NCBI GenBank assembly: GCA_016617855.1
Contig: JAECUM010001901.1
Span: 1-64,000 of the forward strand
Direction of reading: 5' to 3'
DNA: 64,000 bases
Origin: Megalonaias nervosa
Taxonomy: Eukaryota > Mollusca > Bivalvia > Unionida > Unionidae
Part shown: in pieces, positions 1 through 28,314 of the stretch
How positions within the stretch are numbered: position 1 is the stretch's first letter
How the letters are laid out: the number at the start of each line of letters is the position of its first letter
Program-made: the position numbers and the translations under genes
The notes under the pieces: generated by a model
The model's database searches: none
The model's input: the letters and a program-made list of their open reading frames with translations, nothing else
Told to the model about the DNA's origin: nothing

Positions 1-51
1 TATATATATATATATATCGGAAATTGTACATTTTTGCATTCTATTTTCCAG

Positions 52-15569
<15,518 letters not shown>

Positions 15570-15962
15570 AGATATTTTGAGGGTTATACAACAATGGCCC
15601 TCATAACTTCTTTGCTGCGTTTCCATAATGTATAAATTAGTTTTATGTTTTTAAATTGTATCATTTTAAATGTGCATGATACAGCCAGGAACACTGATGG
15701 AATTTAACCAATATAATCGATGGAATTTAACCAAGTTAATCGATGGACGAGGTTCGTGTAGTTGATCTTGACAATCTCTTTACGCAAAAGTTGCACTAAA
15801 CAATATACATATTGACTTTAGGGATTATTTCAACCTCTGATAGTTTCTATTCACATGAGCCTTACCTGTCGATATTTGTATATAAATTAATTAATGTTGA
15901 TGCTGCTTTCAACTTTTACATTCTGAATGACCTGCTTTCGTTTGTACTGTATCAATGATCAT

Positions 15963-15968
15963 AATAAA
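15963..15968 (+). promoter_or_regulatory. Candidate poly(A) signal for the distal cadherin 3' end
   Basis: AATAAA about 390 bases after the stop at 15569. It would give a short 3' untranslated region. Position only; no downstream GU-rich element was judged. Confidence 0.3.
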
Positions 15969-16264
15969 GAAAATATTTGCTTTACTAAACGTAATTTAAT
16001 ATCCAGGAATAATTTAATATATTTTACCATTATTACATATGTTTACAGTAGTTTATATGCATTTATTTTGCAATTGTTCACATTGCCGGAGACCATCTTA
16101 ATTTGCTGGTCAGTTTCGGGCATATACCATATAAAATGTCAGGAGTACCTATGTGGCTTTTAAAATATATAACAATCATTTTAGTCACATCATCTCATAG
16201 TAATCCCACAATCGTTATTTTCTAAGATAGCGTATGAGTAACTTGGGGGGTTCCCTGTTTCTGG

Positions 16265-16435
16265 AAATTCGCTTATAAGCAAGAGAACCATTCTATAAAG
16301 CACAAAGTACCATCACGCTGTCTAGCGAAATATAGACAAGACAACCATTCTATAAAATACGTGGTAGCATAATGCTGTCTAGCGACATGCGAGCAAGATA
16401 ACCATTATATAAAGCAAATAGTAACATCATTTTGT
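16265..16435. repeat. ~57-bp tandem repeat, 3 units
   Basis: Units contain AACCATTCTATAAAGCA and CTGTCTAGCGA. Downstream of the last cadherin exon. Confidence 0.7.
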
Positions 16436-16904
16436 CAAGCTACTTAAAAGAACTGTGGGTGAGCTCCTTTTTTATTTTAAATAAAAGTAATAATCAACTT
16501 GTCATCACCATTCAAAACAAGATAGAGATGTTTGAATGATATTTATCCACTGTAGCTGCATAAATTTTATTTCCTTAAAGAACTCACCGTTTCCATTACT
16601 TGTGAGTATTCAAATTGAGAATAAAATAATATTTCTGTTAATTTTGGTAATTTCAGACCATTATTTGTTACTTCAAAAGATACATAATCCTCTATCGTTT
16701 ATTGAGTATATTAAATTAGAAGACATTTTTATAATAAATCATTCAGACCTGTTCTTTCTTGATTACAGTATAGTAAAAGACACTATCTAAATAAATCCAG
16801 AACTGTTTTTTCGTCTTTAAGGACAAAACTCTAGCTAAAGATGAAAACCTTAACATCGGTGTCACATGTGCAATCAAATGTGAGAGGAGAAAATATTATA
16901 AGTA

Positions 16905-17440
16905 AATTTTGACATTAATATGCCCTGTATCAATTGCCATTACTATTAAAAGTTACTTCTAGCATTAATCTGCCCTGTATCAATTATCATTACTATTGAA
17001 CGTAACTTTTTGGCATTAATCTGCCCTGTATCAATTGACACTACTATTGAAAATAACTTTCTGGCATTAATCTGCCCTGTATCAATTATCGTTACTATTG
17101 AAAGTATCTTTCTGGCATTAATCTGCCCTGTATTGATTATCATTACTATTGAAAGTAACTTTCTGGCATTCATCTGCCCTGTATCAATTATCATTACTAT
17201 TGAACGTTACTTCTGGCATTAACCTGCCCTGTATCAATTATCATTACTATTGAACGTTACTTCTGGCATTCATCTGCCCTGTATCAATTATCATTACTAT
17301 TGAACGTTACTTCTGGCATTAATCTGCCCTGTATCAGTCGACATTACTATTGAAGTTAGTTCTGGCATTAATCTGTTCTGTATCAGTCGACATTAATATT
17401 AGAAGTTACTTTTGATTCTAATCTACCCTGTATCAACTTT
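16905..17440. repeat. ~50-bp minisatellite
   Basis: About ten units with CATTAATCTGCCCTGTATCA and ATTACTATTGAA. It produces repetitive open frames on both strands, which are not genes. Confidence 0.9.
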
Positions 17441-17449
17441 ATGTATTAA

Positions 17450-20400
17450 GGTATAACTACTATATATAAAAAATAATCGAAATTTTTTTAAAGAGAAATT
17501 ACGTTTTAATAAATGACATTTTAAAACAAATATAAATCTCCGAAAGCAGGCTCCGAAGGATATTTCATTCGTAACATTTATACTGATTCATTCAAAATAT
17601 GGAAGCAAATACAACATCAAACATGGATTTTTGTCTGAACCTGAAGGCGTGGATGATAATGATCATACCACAGGTCATGTGATGCCTTGTGCTTCTTCTC
17701 ACTAATCCCATCGTGAACAATGAAACCAATGTTTTCAGTGCTTTTACACTCAAAACGTGAATGTTGGTGAGACATATCCGTAGGATATAATGCCATCTAA
17801 TAAAGTTATACCGGAAGACAATAAAACGTCGAAGCATTTAAAACTGCAAACTTATTCAAATTATAAATAACATTCGCAGTTCTGTTTAATTTTAAATGCT
17901 ACTGTCACTCACCTAATACAATGTCTTCCATGAATTTACTTGATATTGTGTATCATATTGTCAAAATTGGGTTTAACCAGGTCTTTATATTTATCCATTA
18001 CCTCTGTACTGTAGGTGATGAAGACTGTTGGTGAGTTTCAAATCCCTCTTTCGCTCAATTATTGTTCCTAATAAGATCTACAATCATTATATTCGTACTT
18101 TGTTCATCGTAATCATCTTCTTTGTAAACAAGATTTTCAAATGTGTGATCAACATATATGACATTTTCAAACTAATTAAATCGTGTTAAACAACTTTAAT
18201 AGAATTAGGTTTCGTGGAAGAATAAAATAACAGTAGCTTCACTTCCCTGAGATTAAAGAATACTACAAGATTCGTTGTATAGCATATCAAACATGCAAAG
18301 GGTTTACTGGTTAAACCTTAATTGCCAAAGACTTGAAAACAATAAATGAAAAAACAAAACAAATGAACCTATGAAATATTTGTCAATGCAAGATTAACTA
18401 AAATATCAACATCATTGACAGATATTTTTATCCTAGCACCAATAACTTCCATGAATAAATTATGCCATTTGAAGATTTGAATAAAGTACTAAGATACAAA
18501 AAGATTACATGACATGAATTATTGTTGGATACTTTACTGGATATTTATCATTCACGTTAGAATTATCTAAATTATCATTACGTGCCAGTATGATAGCAAA
18601 TCAACCACAATAATTTCAGGAATCCAGCCGAGAAAAGCAAAACAAAATATTGTTTGATACAAGAATAATAAATGTGTTGTAATCGATCAATTTTCTTTCG
18701 ATAATAAAAATTCTATCATCTTTTGTCACTACTAGAGTGTCTAACAGTTATGTCGTTAAAAGTTTCAGTGATTATAATGAAGAATGGAGCAGAGAAAATT
18801 TGATTTCAAAGCTCAATTTGTCCGCTTTGCTGACTCAAACTTTTTTTGTCTTTTGTTTACTGTTTGCTGGTTTCATGAAATTAATGCCTTTGATATATTA
18901 TTAAAGTAGCACTAACCTGTTCGAGCGTTAGTCGTACTTAAAAACACAATGAATTTATGATTTTTTAAAGTATTATTTTATTTTATTGGGATGGTACAAA
19001 TACAATTATTGACAATTTTGTGTTGTGTTTATTTGTTTTTCTTATATTACATCTCATTTAATAATTAATACATAACCGGTAAGATTAGTACAGTAATACT
19101 AATATGTATGTTACTAACTGGATCGAAATGCCCATTAGCAAAGCAATTGAAATTCCATTTACGATTTCGTTCACCATCTACACACTGACCAACATGATCT
19201 CTCATATTGACCACTGGAATAGCTGTTGTGGCCAGGTCCAACCAACATACCGTACCGTATATGTTAACTTATAGGAGTAAACCACCTCTGTTCACAGAAG
19301 AATGAAAATATAAACCATTCTCCCAACTCACAGAACTTTATCCAAAATCATTTTTAAGCTTTAAGATAGCTCAAACAAGCTAATGTTTCTTATGTCATGT
19401 AATTCCGACTCTAAAGAAAATTTGTTTATGCCTGCTGTAGTATACTGTTCCAGATCAAATATGCAAATATCCTGTCACAAATACATTACAGTAAATCTTA
19501 AATGCCTGCATCCAGTAATCGTTCTTTTGGCATGAATATCCCAACTGTCTACCAGCGAAACTAACACATTCAGTCAGAACGTACCAATTTATTTTTTCTT
19601 CTTTCTCTCTAAACTATTTTCATTAAAATAAAAACTATATGAGTAATGATTTAATATTAAATTTATGAAACTCGTTGAATAATGTCCAGCTTTTCTTGAC
19701 AAGGCCTAAAAAAAGCGGGATATTATTCAACTCATTTCAAAATTCAATATTAAATCATTACCCATTTGTGATCATGTTTATCTTTTTAAAACAACGTCAT
19801 TGCGTTCCTTCCGGGCGACTTTTTTGCGATGACTTATTTTCAGCTGAAACAGTCCCTATTTTCTTGTTTATGGCATGAGCTTACTGAACTTGCGCTAAAA
19901 ACTTAATCAAGGTAACATAGTTCTTTTGAGATGATCCCATTTTATCCAGAGTGTGACTGGGTTATGAGTCTTTTGTGGTTATTTCACCTTTTTAAGCAAT
20001 TGGTTAGTTCTGTCAAGTCTAGAAATAAACTCCTATGTAGTTGTAAGAATACACATAAACTTGTTCGTTTTGATGATTCGTCTTTGGCGGAGTACACCAC
20101 ATAAGTTGCGACAGAAAAGGCGACCATATTAAGTTCGTGAATTTGTCTCATTCCCTCGCAATATTATGCCATGTGAAAACAAAAGTAGTTCCGAATATAG
20201 TTGTCAATACCGACAAAGTTACATCTGACGTTTTTTTTTTTTTTACAACTTGACAGTGAAGACTGAGGATGTTCTAATTATTCTTTTGCTTGTATCACTC
20301 TATCAGAGTATTTTAGCTATAGAAATCTTGAAGTGTTCCGATTGTATTGCGCATGCATGCATTTATTCATTCGGACCACCTCGACTCTTTCTGTGAGAGA

Positions 20401-20860
20401 AAAATATACACCAGATGAATGTCAGTGCAGTAATTTCATAAGAATCTACACCTTGACGGATTGATTAGCTGTTTCAGTGCTTTGTCCTAGCGATATATAT
20501 TGGATTTCGTGAGCTAATGCCCTTAGTATGTAATGCCAGCTAACCAACAGCATGTAACATTGGGGCACTGTACATAGGCCAAATATGTTGGAGTCAATTG
20601 ACTTTAAAGGATACATATTAGGTTTAACATCGAATGCATGACTACTTACCAGAGAGAAGCCATTGCACGGATCGGTAGTGGAAAATTGCTTAATTATGAG
20701 TCCATTCCAGCTGCGTGCTCCCCTCGTCTCGATCAAGATCATGTAGGAACAGTATTCAAATCTGAACAACTTAATTTGGCTTGGATGCCGCAGAGAAATT
20801 AACAGACCCTAGCACAAATATATCTGATCGATCAGCCAAGGTGTAGATAAATTTAACATA
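17450..20860. other. Gene-free stretch
   Basis: No supported gene. It is AT-rich unique sequence. The only coding-like hint is a 16-base block with good splice signals at 18015-18030 (see findings). An open frame on the minus strand at 20446-20769 has no recognisable similarity and no exon partners. Confidence 0.6.
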
Positions 20861-20872
20861 TCGGAACAACGA

Positions 20873-20876
<4 letters not shown>

Positions 20877-20966
<90 letters not shown>
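20877..20966. repeat. (CA)n / (TA)n microsatellite
   Basis: CA run to 20933, then TA to 20966. Confidence 0.95.
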
Positions 20967-20967
<1 letters not shown>

Positions 20968-21591
20968 ACATACATTAAAAATAACATGGCATTTAAAGTT
21001 TTGGTATAAAGCAATTTGATATACTAATACTATTGGTATATCAAATTGTGATCCGCCCATGGCGCAATAATACGCATATATAAACATTCTAGCGACCGTC
21101 TGCAATTGATTCTAGATCAATGATGAATTTCCACATATTAATCATTAGTGACGTATGAAAATAACGATAAAAAGTATTATTAATCCTCGTTTTCTAAATC
21201 AATGTAATATGGTACATATTTTCATCGCAATCCATTCTGATTTTTGTTCCCCCTCCACTCTCATGCATAACGGACAAACTATGCAGAAATGTGGAGTGAG
21301 AGAGAAAATTAATTTGGGCTGGATTGCAACCTTGAAATAGAAATTGCACCAAGTAACCTACAAGAATATGGTTCGTCGTAACGATACGTGTGCACTTTCC
21401 TTGGGAGTTATCTATAGTGTTTGTCAATGATACAAAGTTGCAAACCAGGTCGCCATTATAAATTCCTCGGTTACGTGGTACACACTCTGTGACCTATTTA
21501 ATGTTATGTTTTGTCGTTGTTTCTTAAACATATTATAATTTTCTAAAAATCGATTATAATTAGTTAAATATGAAACTGTCCGAAGGGCCCT

Positions 21592-21592
<1 letters not shown>

Positions 21593-21659
<67 letters not shown>
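21593..21659. repeat. (CT)n microsatellite
   Basis: CT run after a CCCTCC lead-in. It mirrors the (GA)n run 130 bases further right. Confidence 0.95.
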
Positions 21660-21661
<2 letters not shown>

Positions 21662-21788
21662 ACCATCGTAGCAAGATACGAGCTAGTATCTATGAAATGA
21701 CGAACGTAGAGGATTTTCATTTGTGTCATCCCACGATATCTCTGGACTTATGAATGATGGTAAAAGTTAAGTCAAACCGACCAAAGGA

Positions 21789-21789
<1 letters not shown>

Positions 21790-21874
<85 letters not shown>

Positions 21875-21920
21875 AAAGTCAAACCGACCAGTGAAAGAGA
21901 GAGAGAGAGGGAGAGAGAGG
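21790..21920. repeat. (TG)n / (AG)n tracts
   Basis: TG then a long AG run, a short copy of the neighbouring 'aaagtcaaaccgacca' sequence and a second AG run. The motif AAGTCAAACCGACCA occurs on both sides of the first AG run, suggesting a small duplication. Confidence 0.9.
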
Positions 21921-22139
21921 GTTTATTGTTGGTATTACTAGAGCAGAATAATGACTTTGATCAACTGTAAATATAATAAAATATTTTAATTACCTCTTTT
22001 TGGCTCGTCGTTTCGCTTAGTTTATATTCTACATTAATTTCCAAGCGCCGGTACGTGAATGGCAGCGTTCATGTGAATGGCGTAGCTAACTATGTGTTTT
22101 TGTAGTGCTCAACTTTTATCATTAAAACCATCCTTCATG

Positions 22140-22525
22140 TTTATATCATAAGTATGTATTATATTCATTTGATCAATGTGAAGAAAAATAGAAACTAAAA
22201 AAGAAAACAATCAACTTATCAATATGCAAGGTAATTGTGAATAGCCACAAAAGGCATAGAACTACATTTTGTAGCGGACACACTCGGTGATGTGAGGAGT
22301 TCATTCACTCGGTCAATATGCAGCTGCCTGTCGTAAATCTGAACTCCCTTCAAAGGGCAAATATATGTATTTGTATGTGATATAAATGAAATATATGTAC
22401 AGTATGTACGCTGTATCAATGATATACCACTCGTTGTATAAATTTTTGTTTAAAAGGAAACTCAGCAAGCTTCGTTTCCTTTAAAGGAAAAATTTATACA
22501 TCTCGTGGTATATCATTGATACAGC
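22140..22525 (-). mobile_element. Repeated element with palindromic end, left copy
   Basis: Homologous, in inverted orientation, to 63600-64000. One end is a large hairpin: GCTGTATCAATGATATACCA (22411-22430) and its complement (22506-22525), with an inner palindrome around GGAAACTCAGCAAGC. The rest (including gtagcggacacactcgg) is unique sequence shared by both copies. No protein is encoded and the class is unknown; a foldback or MITE-like element is the simplest reading. Confidence 0.7.

Positions 22526-22593
<68 letters not shown>
22526..22593. repeat. (TA)n microsatellite
   Basis: Pure TA run at the end of the hairpin element. Confidence 0.95.
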
Positions 22594-22595
<2 letters not shown>

Positions 22596-22599
22596 AGGC

Positions 22600-23733
22600 G
22601 TTTGCAATCCTGCAAAGGATTGTACATTTGAAAGGTTTAAAGACTTACTATATCCTCGCTCAATCTTTCAGTCGAAGGGCCACCGGTCCAACCAAAATAT
22701 AATGGAAAGTAAATTTAGTTTTGAATATTGAGGGCTTGACTTGGGGCATGCAGAGTTAGATTTCTTGAGTAATGAAACTCCTGTTGCATTGGGATTGCAC
22801 ATTCATATTGCACTATAAATTTATTGTGTAGGTCTACATCCGTACATTGATCTGTCCACTTGACTTAACGGTATTGACTCAGTATGCGCAAGAGTATAAA
22901 ATAAAACGGAAACAAGAAAAAAGGTGACACGAGACCTCATATCCAAATGAAGAGAACAAAAGAAGGCAGAAAAGCAGTAAAATAGTCATGGGCATACTCA
23001 AAGATTTTTCGGGGATGGGTGGGCGTGAGAATGCCATGTCTAGGAGGTGGGGCGCTAAGCCTAAAAATGAAAGGGGTATATTTGATATACTGCACAGTGG
23101 ATTTTTTAAAACATTGGGATAGGTGGCAACTGCCGTAGCTCCCGCCCCCCCCCAACACTGGTTGCCAAAATTAAAAAATTAAATTCTATTTTGTGTTGAC
23201 TACCTTAAACATATTGGTGTAAATTTGAGTAGTTTTGGCAACTGACCAAACATAATGATAATGTATTTCAGTCGACTTCAACAATGACAACTTCCTTGAA
23301 AAGACTCGAATACAAATTTAGCTGGAAACCATATGTTAACTCCCCAACAGAATATATTGTTTTGTTTCCTTTTTATTGGGGGTGGGGTGTATTTTTGTAA
23401 GGAGTTTGGGGGTGGGGTTTTTTTGGGGGGGGGGCGGTCGTTTGGGATATCTGTTCGGCTGAAAATTCTCTTAAATTGAAAAAGCACAATTACAAGCAGG
23501 GATATGAGTGACTTGTCTCGCAAGAAGTGTATTGCGTCCTAAGATTTGAGAAGAAACTGGTACACCTAACTTGGTGGACAGACGAAAGTTTAATGAACTG
23601 TGTTACTTTAATAAAATTGTATGCGTGAACAACTAATCTTCTATTACCACAGGTTGGAGAGACAAGCATGTATAATCTTAGAAATAGGCATCATTTTATT
23701 CTAAATCTTGCTAGACTCGAATCAAAATGAAAT

Positions 23734-23735
<2 letters not shown>
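22600..23735. other. Gene-free stretch with G/C homopolymer runs
   Basis: No gene is supported. There are poly-C and poly-G runs near 23143 and 23380-23440. A candidate orphan terminal exon at 23272-23321 is treated in findings. Confidence 0.5.
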
Positions 23736-23736
<1 letters not shown>

Positions 23737-23766
<30 letters not shown>

Positions 23767-24079
23767 ATGATTTGGATTTTTAACGTAGCTTTAACAATTT
23801 TTCAGTCATATCGCTAAGATGTCTGTAGTGTGGCAGTTTATAGTGGTGTCTAGTACTGGGGCATCATGCCGCAGACATGTAGCATGATGTCCAACCCAGT
23901 CACATCATCCTGACACCAGGCCGACCAGTCCTAACACTAACCTCTTAATGCCGAGCGCCAAGCGAGGCAGCTGTTAGTATCATTTTAGTAAGTCTTTGGT
24001 ATGACTCGGCCGGGAAACGAACCCACGACCTCACGCATCGGAGGCGGACGCTCTAACCACTAGGCCACCAGAGCGGTCT
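23737..24079 (-). mobile_element. SINE family A, copy 2
   Basis: Reverse orientation. The tRNA-like head is at the right end (complement of GGCCTAGTGGTTAGAGCG) and the (AC)n tail, seen as (GT)n, at 23737-23766. The body matches the copies at 11.8 and 25.6 kb. Confidence 0.85.
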
Positions 24080-24218
24080 AAAGATGGAATTCATTGCTAC
24101 ACTCTTCTATTCATGTCTGAATTTCACACCCCGATTCAGTAAATGGTGCAAGTAACCGTTCTATCTTTAGAAGAAAAACACAAGGACTGCACGTGTCTGC
24201 CCATTTGTTAGTTGGTAA

Positions 24219-24447
24219 CAGTGGCGTTACTAGGGCTGGTGTCACCCAGTGCGGTAACTCATGGTGTCACACCCATGGACCTCCTTCCTGCACAAAAATT
24301 CAAATATTTTATAGTCAGTCATGTGCGGTAACTCATGGTGTCACCCCCATGGACCTCCTTCCTACACAAAAATTCAAAATTTTATAGAGTCATTTTGGTG
24401 TCACCCCCTCTGATGGTGTCACCCGCACCCCCCTAGTGACGCCACTG
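24219..24447 (+). mobile_element. 229-bp hAT-type MITE with perfect 8-bp target duplication
   Basis: The ends CAGTGGCGTTACTAGGG and the complement of CCCTAGTGACGCCACTG form terminal inverted repeats. The flanks are identical octamers GTTGGTAA (24211-24218 and 24448-24455). Inside there is a short tandem duplication of GCGGTAACTCATGGTGTCAC. The 8-bp site and CAGTGGCGT ends fit hAT transposons. No transposase. Confidence 0.92.
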
Positions 24448-25275
24448 GTTGGTAAAAGGAAAATGAATGTTCTTAATATTGAAATTAGGAAATGGCTTAC
24501 ATTATGATTTGTATTCTAATAATTTGATAGGTAATACAGAGAGTATACCATTACATATTTACATCCAAATACTATATTAAAATCAGTCATCTTAATATAA
24601 ACCATCAATGGAAATATTTTCTTATAAGGGATCATCTGAATTTATTGCGAATGTCGATATTCGCTTATTTTACTTTTTGGAAACTTAAACTAAAGACACG
24701 AAACACGTTATATAATTAAGGAGTATTCAAAAGTTAATTTCTCTAATCAATCATTACTGTCATATTGATAAAGACAGACATGATGATCATTTTTAGCTAT
24801 TGATTGTCTTGTGTATTTATTTTGGTGTATGTAGTCTTGTCCAGTATCAGCCAGTCAATTTATTCATTATATGAAATATGATACCATATTCATTTTATGC
24901 TGCTATACATGTAAATTTCTTATCCATTGTAAATGGGGAGAGGCTTATTCTAAGTTGTGAGAATTTGTAGACAGATCGCACTGGTCATCATTAATGGCAA
25001 TAAAATATATTTAAAAATAATTTCACTATTTGCTTTAAACCTTGCTAAGACTCATTTGCATAAAATGAATATTTCATTATTGAAATAAAAGATTTTAAAA
25101 TTTTAAATCTTTATTTTTTTTAAACTGAAAGTCAGCTCGGATCTCAATAAAGCCAAATCTATGTCATACTTTGTGATTTTTTTTCCCCAAACCTCAACTT
25201 GTACAGTTTGTGGATGCTGGTCAGATTCTGGTCCCACAAGGTGATATATGTTACACAGTACTTTACAATCACTCC

Positions 25276-25512
25276 GGGGCCCCGAGTGGCCGAGTGGTCT
25301 AAAGCGCTGTCCGTTACGGATCACTGCCATCTCACCTCTGTCTGCGTTGGTTCGAGTCTAAGATTCGGCGAATGTGGATATGTGAGAAAGCTTGCCAGTA
25401 GCTTCTCGTGGGTCGGTGGTTCTTTCCGCGGATTTCCTCCACCATTAATACTGGCCGCCATGTATAGCCTATCGTGTGCTGAAAAATGGCGTTAAGCCCC
25501 ACAACAACAACA
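25276..25512 (+). mobile_element. tRNA-derived SINE family B, copy 1, (AAC)n tail
   Basis: The head GAGTGGCCGAGTGGTCTAA resembles a tRNA with a long variable arm (Leu/Ser type), and GGTTCGAGTC is the B box. The tail is (ACA)n. The flanking duplication ACAATCACTCC is at 25265-25275 and 25513-25523. Further copies are at 42.5 kb (minus) and 51.3 kb (plus). Confidence 0.92.
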
Positions 25513-25621
25513 ACAATCACTCCTAGCATGCAATACCTTTGACCTTGCTATTGGTCAAACCTACCAAGATGAAAGTGCCCACCACAATCGGCTTTAAAAT
25601 TGCCTTTTAGAAACGGAAAAG

Positions 25622-25938
25622 TGTGTGTGGTTTGGATTTTTAACGTAGCTTTAACAATTTTTCAGTCATATCGCTAAGATGTCTGCAGTGTGGCAGTTTA
25701 TAGTGATGTCTAGTACTGGGGCATCATGCCGCAGACTTGTAGCATATGTCCCATCCAGTCACATTTTCCTGACACCAGGCCGACCAGTCCTAACACTAAC
25801 CTCTTAATGCCGAGCGCCAAGCGAGGCAGCTGTTAGTACCATTTTAGTAAGTCTTTGGTATGACTCGGCCGGTGATTGAACCCACGACCTCCCGCATCCA
25901 AGGCGGACGCTCTAACAACTAGGCCACCAGAACGGTCT
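25622..25938 (-). mobile_element. SINE family A, copy 3
   Basis: Reverse orientation, about 90% like the copy at 23.8 kb by eye, with only a short (GT)4 remnant of the tail. tRNA-like head near 25.87-25.94 kb. Confidence 0.85.
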
Positions 25939-26584
25939 AGAAACGGGAAAGTAAAGATGTAGTGGGGACTAAAACTGCTTATGGGTTTAATTTTATATGC
26001 TGATTATTTCTGTTATTGAAATAATTTTCAAACGTTTTTGATATTAAAGATATTAAAGCATCAAATATCATCAGCATAAGCTGCGTTTAAATTAAAGGGA
26101 CAGACAGATAGTTGGATGGATAAACCAGATAGAGATTGATAAACAAACGTTGATATACAAGAATAGAGACAAACAGGCAGGCAGAGACAGACAGATATAG
26201 CTGAATGCCCTTAACAATGAAATCTCGATCGATCGAGCGAAAACGTTTTCAAAGTTATAGTAAGCCACGAAAAGGTTCTTATTTTTTTTGGTTATCAAAA
26301 GATATGGAAATAACACAAATTAAAACCAACAAGAATTGTCTTGCACATTGTTTATTCACTACTAATACAAAACGATTTTGGTGAGCAGAGATTACAATCT
26401 CACGGTAAAATCAAAGCATGTGCGAGACAAACATCATCCGAACCATGCACACTTCTGCTTGACTTGTCAACAGATAATACCATCAAATCAGCGTCTGACC
26501 ACCCTTCCTGCGGATAACAGTAGGACAAAAAGCACAGACCCTGAAACAACAGCGCATTTTAATATGAAGTGTAGAATCTATGAG

Positions 26585-27230
26585 GTGGACATGTCCTTCT
26601 ATTATATAGAATCTATGTATTTGAGGTAACATGTCCTTCTATTATATAGAATCTATGTATTTGAGGTAACATGTCCTTCTATTATATAGAATCTATGTAT
26701 TTGAGGTAACATGTTCTTCTGTTATATAGAATCTATGTATTTGAGGTAACATGTTCTTCTGTTATATAGAATCTATGTATTTGAGGTAACATGTTCTCCT
26801 GTTATATAGAATCTATGTATTTGAGGTAACATGTTCTCCTATTATATAGAATCTATGTATTTGAGGTAACATGTTCTTCTGTTATATAGAATCTATGTAT
26901 TTGAGGTAACATGTTCTCCTGTTATATAGAATCTATGTATTTGAGGTAACATGTTCTTCTGTTATATAGAATCTATGTATTTGAGGTAACATGTTCTTCT
27001 GTTATATAGAATCTATGTATTTGAGGTAACATGTTCTCCTGTTATATAGAATCTATGTATTTGAGGTAACATGTTCTCCTGTTATATAGAATCTATGTAT
27101 TTGAGGTAACATGTTCTTCTGTTATATAGAATCTATGTATTTGAGGTAACATGTTCTTCTGTTATATAGAATCTATGTATTTGAGGTAACATGTTCTTCT
27201 GTTATATCAAAATATGTATTTGAGGAAGGC
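26585..27230. repeat. 40-bp minisatellite, about 16 nearly identical units
   Basis: The unit is exactly 40 bases and contains TATAGAATCTATGTATTTGA and GGTAACATGTTCTTCTGTTA. Variants differ at only two or three positions (TTC/TCC, A/G), so the array is young or homogenised. The core AGAATCT/ATGTAT gives each unit a small palindrome (ATAGAATCTAT). Confidence 0.97.
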
Positions 27231-27639
27231 ATGTCTTTCTATTATGTAATTGTGAGAAAGGCAGAAGCACAATTGAGCAAAATGAAAAATGTAAATGAAC
27301 TAGTACATCTTTGGCAGATATCCAAAATTTCATAATTTATAAATAGCAGCTAACCAATCAGAAACCACTGTTCGAGTTGACAAGTGTTATTTTTGAAAAA
27401 GGTGATTCTCTCAGTATTTATTCTTATCAATCCTTAAAATTTACCAATCAATTTTTTTTGTATAATACTGATTCTTTTAGGACCAAACCTTTACATCAAA
27501 AAGCATGTTTACATTTATTAGCATGGTTGCTGTAATTATGGCAAAATTCTCAATTATAGCAATTTAAACATATGACAATAACACTGAAGAGATAATTTAA
27601 TTTCCATGTACAATGATAAAATGGATTAAAATAAAGACC

Positions 27640-28090
27640 AAAAGTTCTATGTGGGTCTGGTATCACTCACCTAGCTTAAATAAAAACACCTCAACAATGT
27701 TACCCATAATCAAGCGCATCCATGTTCTTGATGATATGGGCTTATATAGTAAGTTTGACTAAAAACTGAAGAAAAAAAAATAGACTTCCTAGATATAACA
27801 AGGCCAGCCTATCAGCTGTCAGAATACTAAAATAACATAAACTAATATCACTCATAACTGAAATAATCTCAGATCTTGATGATATAAGCCTATATACCAA
27901 ATTAGATCACAATCCAATCAGAAATACTGCCTCTAGAGTGAAAGTGAGCTCCACCAATCAAATGCCACAATGTCTGATTACAATACACAATGCTCAGGTA
28001 TTGCTCATGATCCAACTTATCCAAGATCTTGATAACATAAGCTTATATACCAAGTATACAGACATACAGACGTTTACACAGATGCCAAAA
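27640..28090. repeat. Diverged ~170-bp tandem repeat
   Basis: Three worn copies marked by GATCTTGATGATATAAGC and CTATATACCAA. No gene between here and the next array. Confidence 0.5.
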
Positions 28091-28314
28091 ATCATTGCTA
28101 TGTTGAGCTACAGCCAAGTTCAGCCTTGACAATAAAAATTAACATATTTAACAAGTGAATGATATACACTCTACCAGTGAATAATGAAAATGTTCAACTT
28201 TAAAGCGAGATTATTACAAATGAATGTATGACAAATTCAAAATGCATAGATATATTGATATGCATTTAATGTTATGCTGAACAAAAGTGCTCAAGCTGGA
28301 TTGAAAACTAAAGT

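Noticed and set aside
20446..20769. 107-codon minus-strand frame
   Set aside because: No recognisable domain, no splice partners, and its composition is similar to the flanks. Left as unassigned.
25276..25350. True tRNA gene (also at 51344 and 42730-42802)
   Set aside because: The tRNA-like heads are followed by a shared body and (AAC)n tails with target duplications, so they are SINEs. The acceptor stems do not close as in a functional tRNA.
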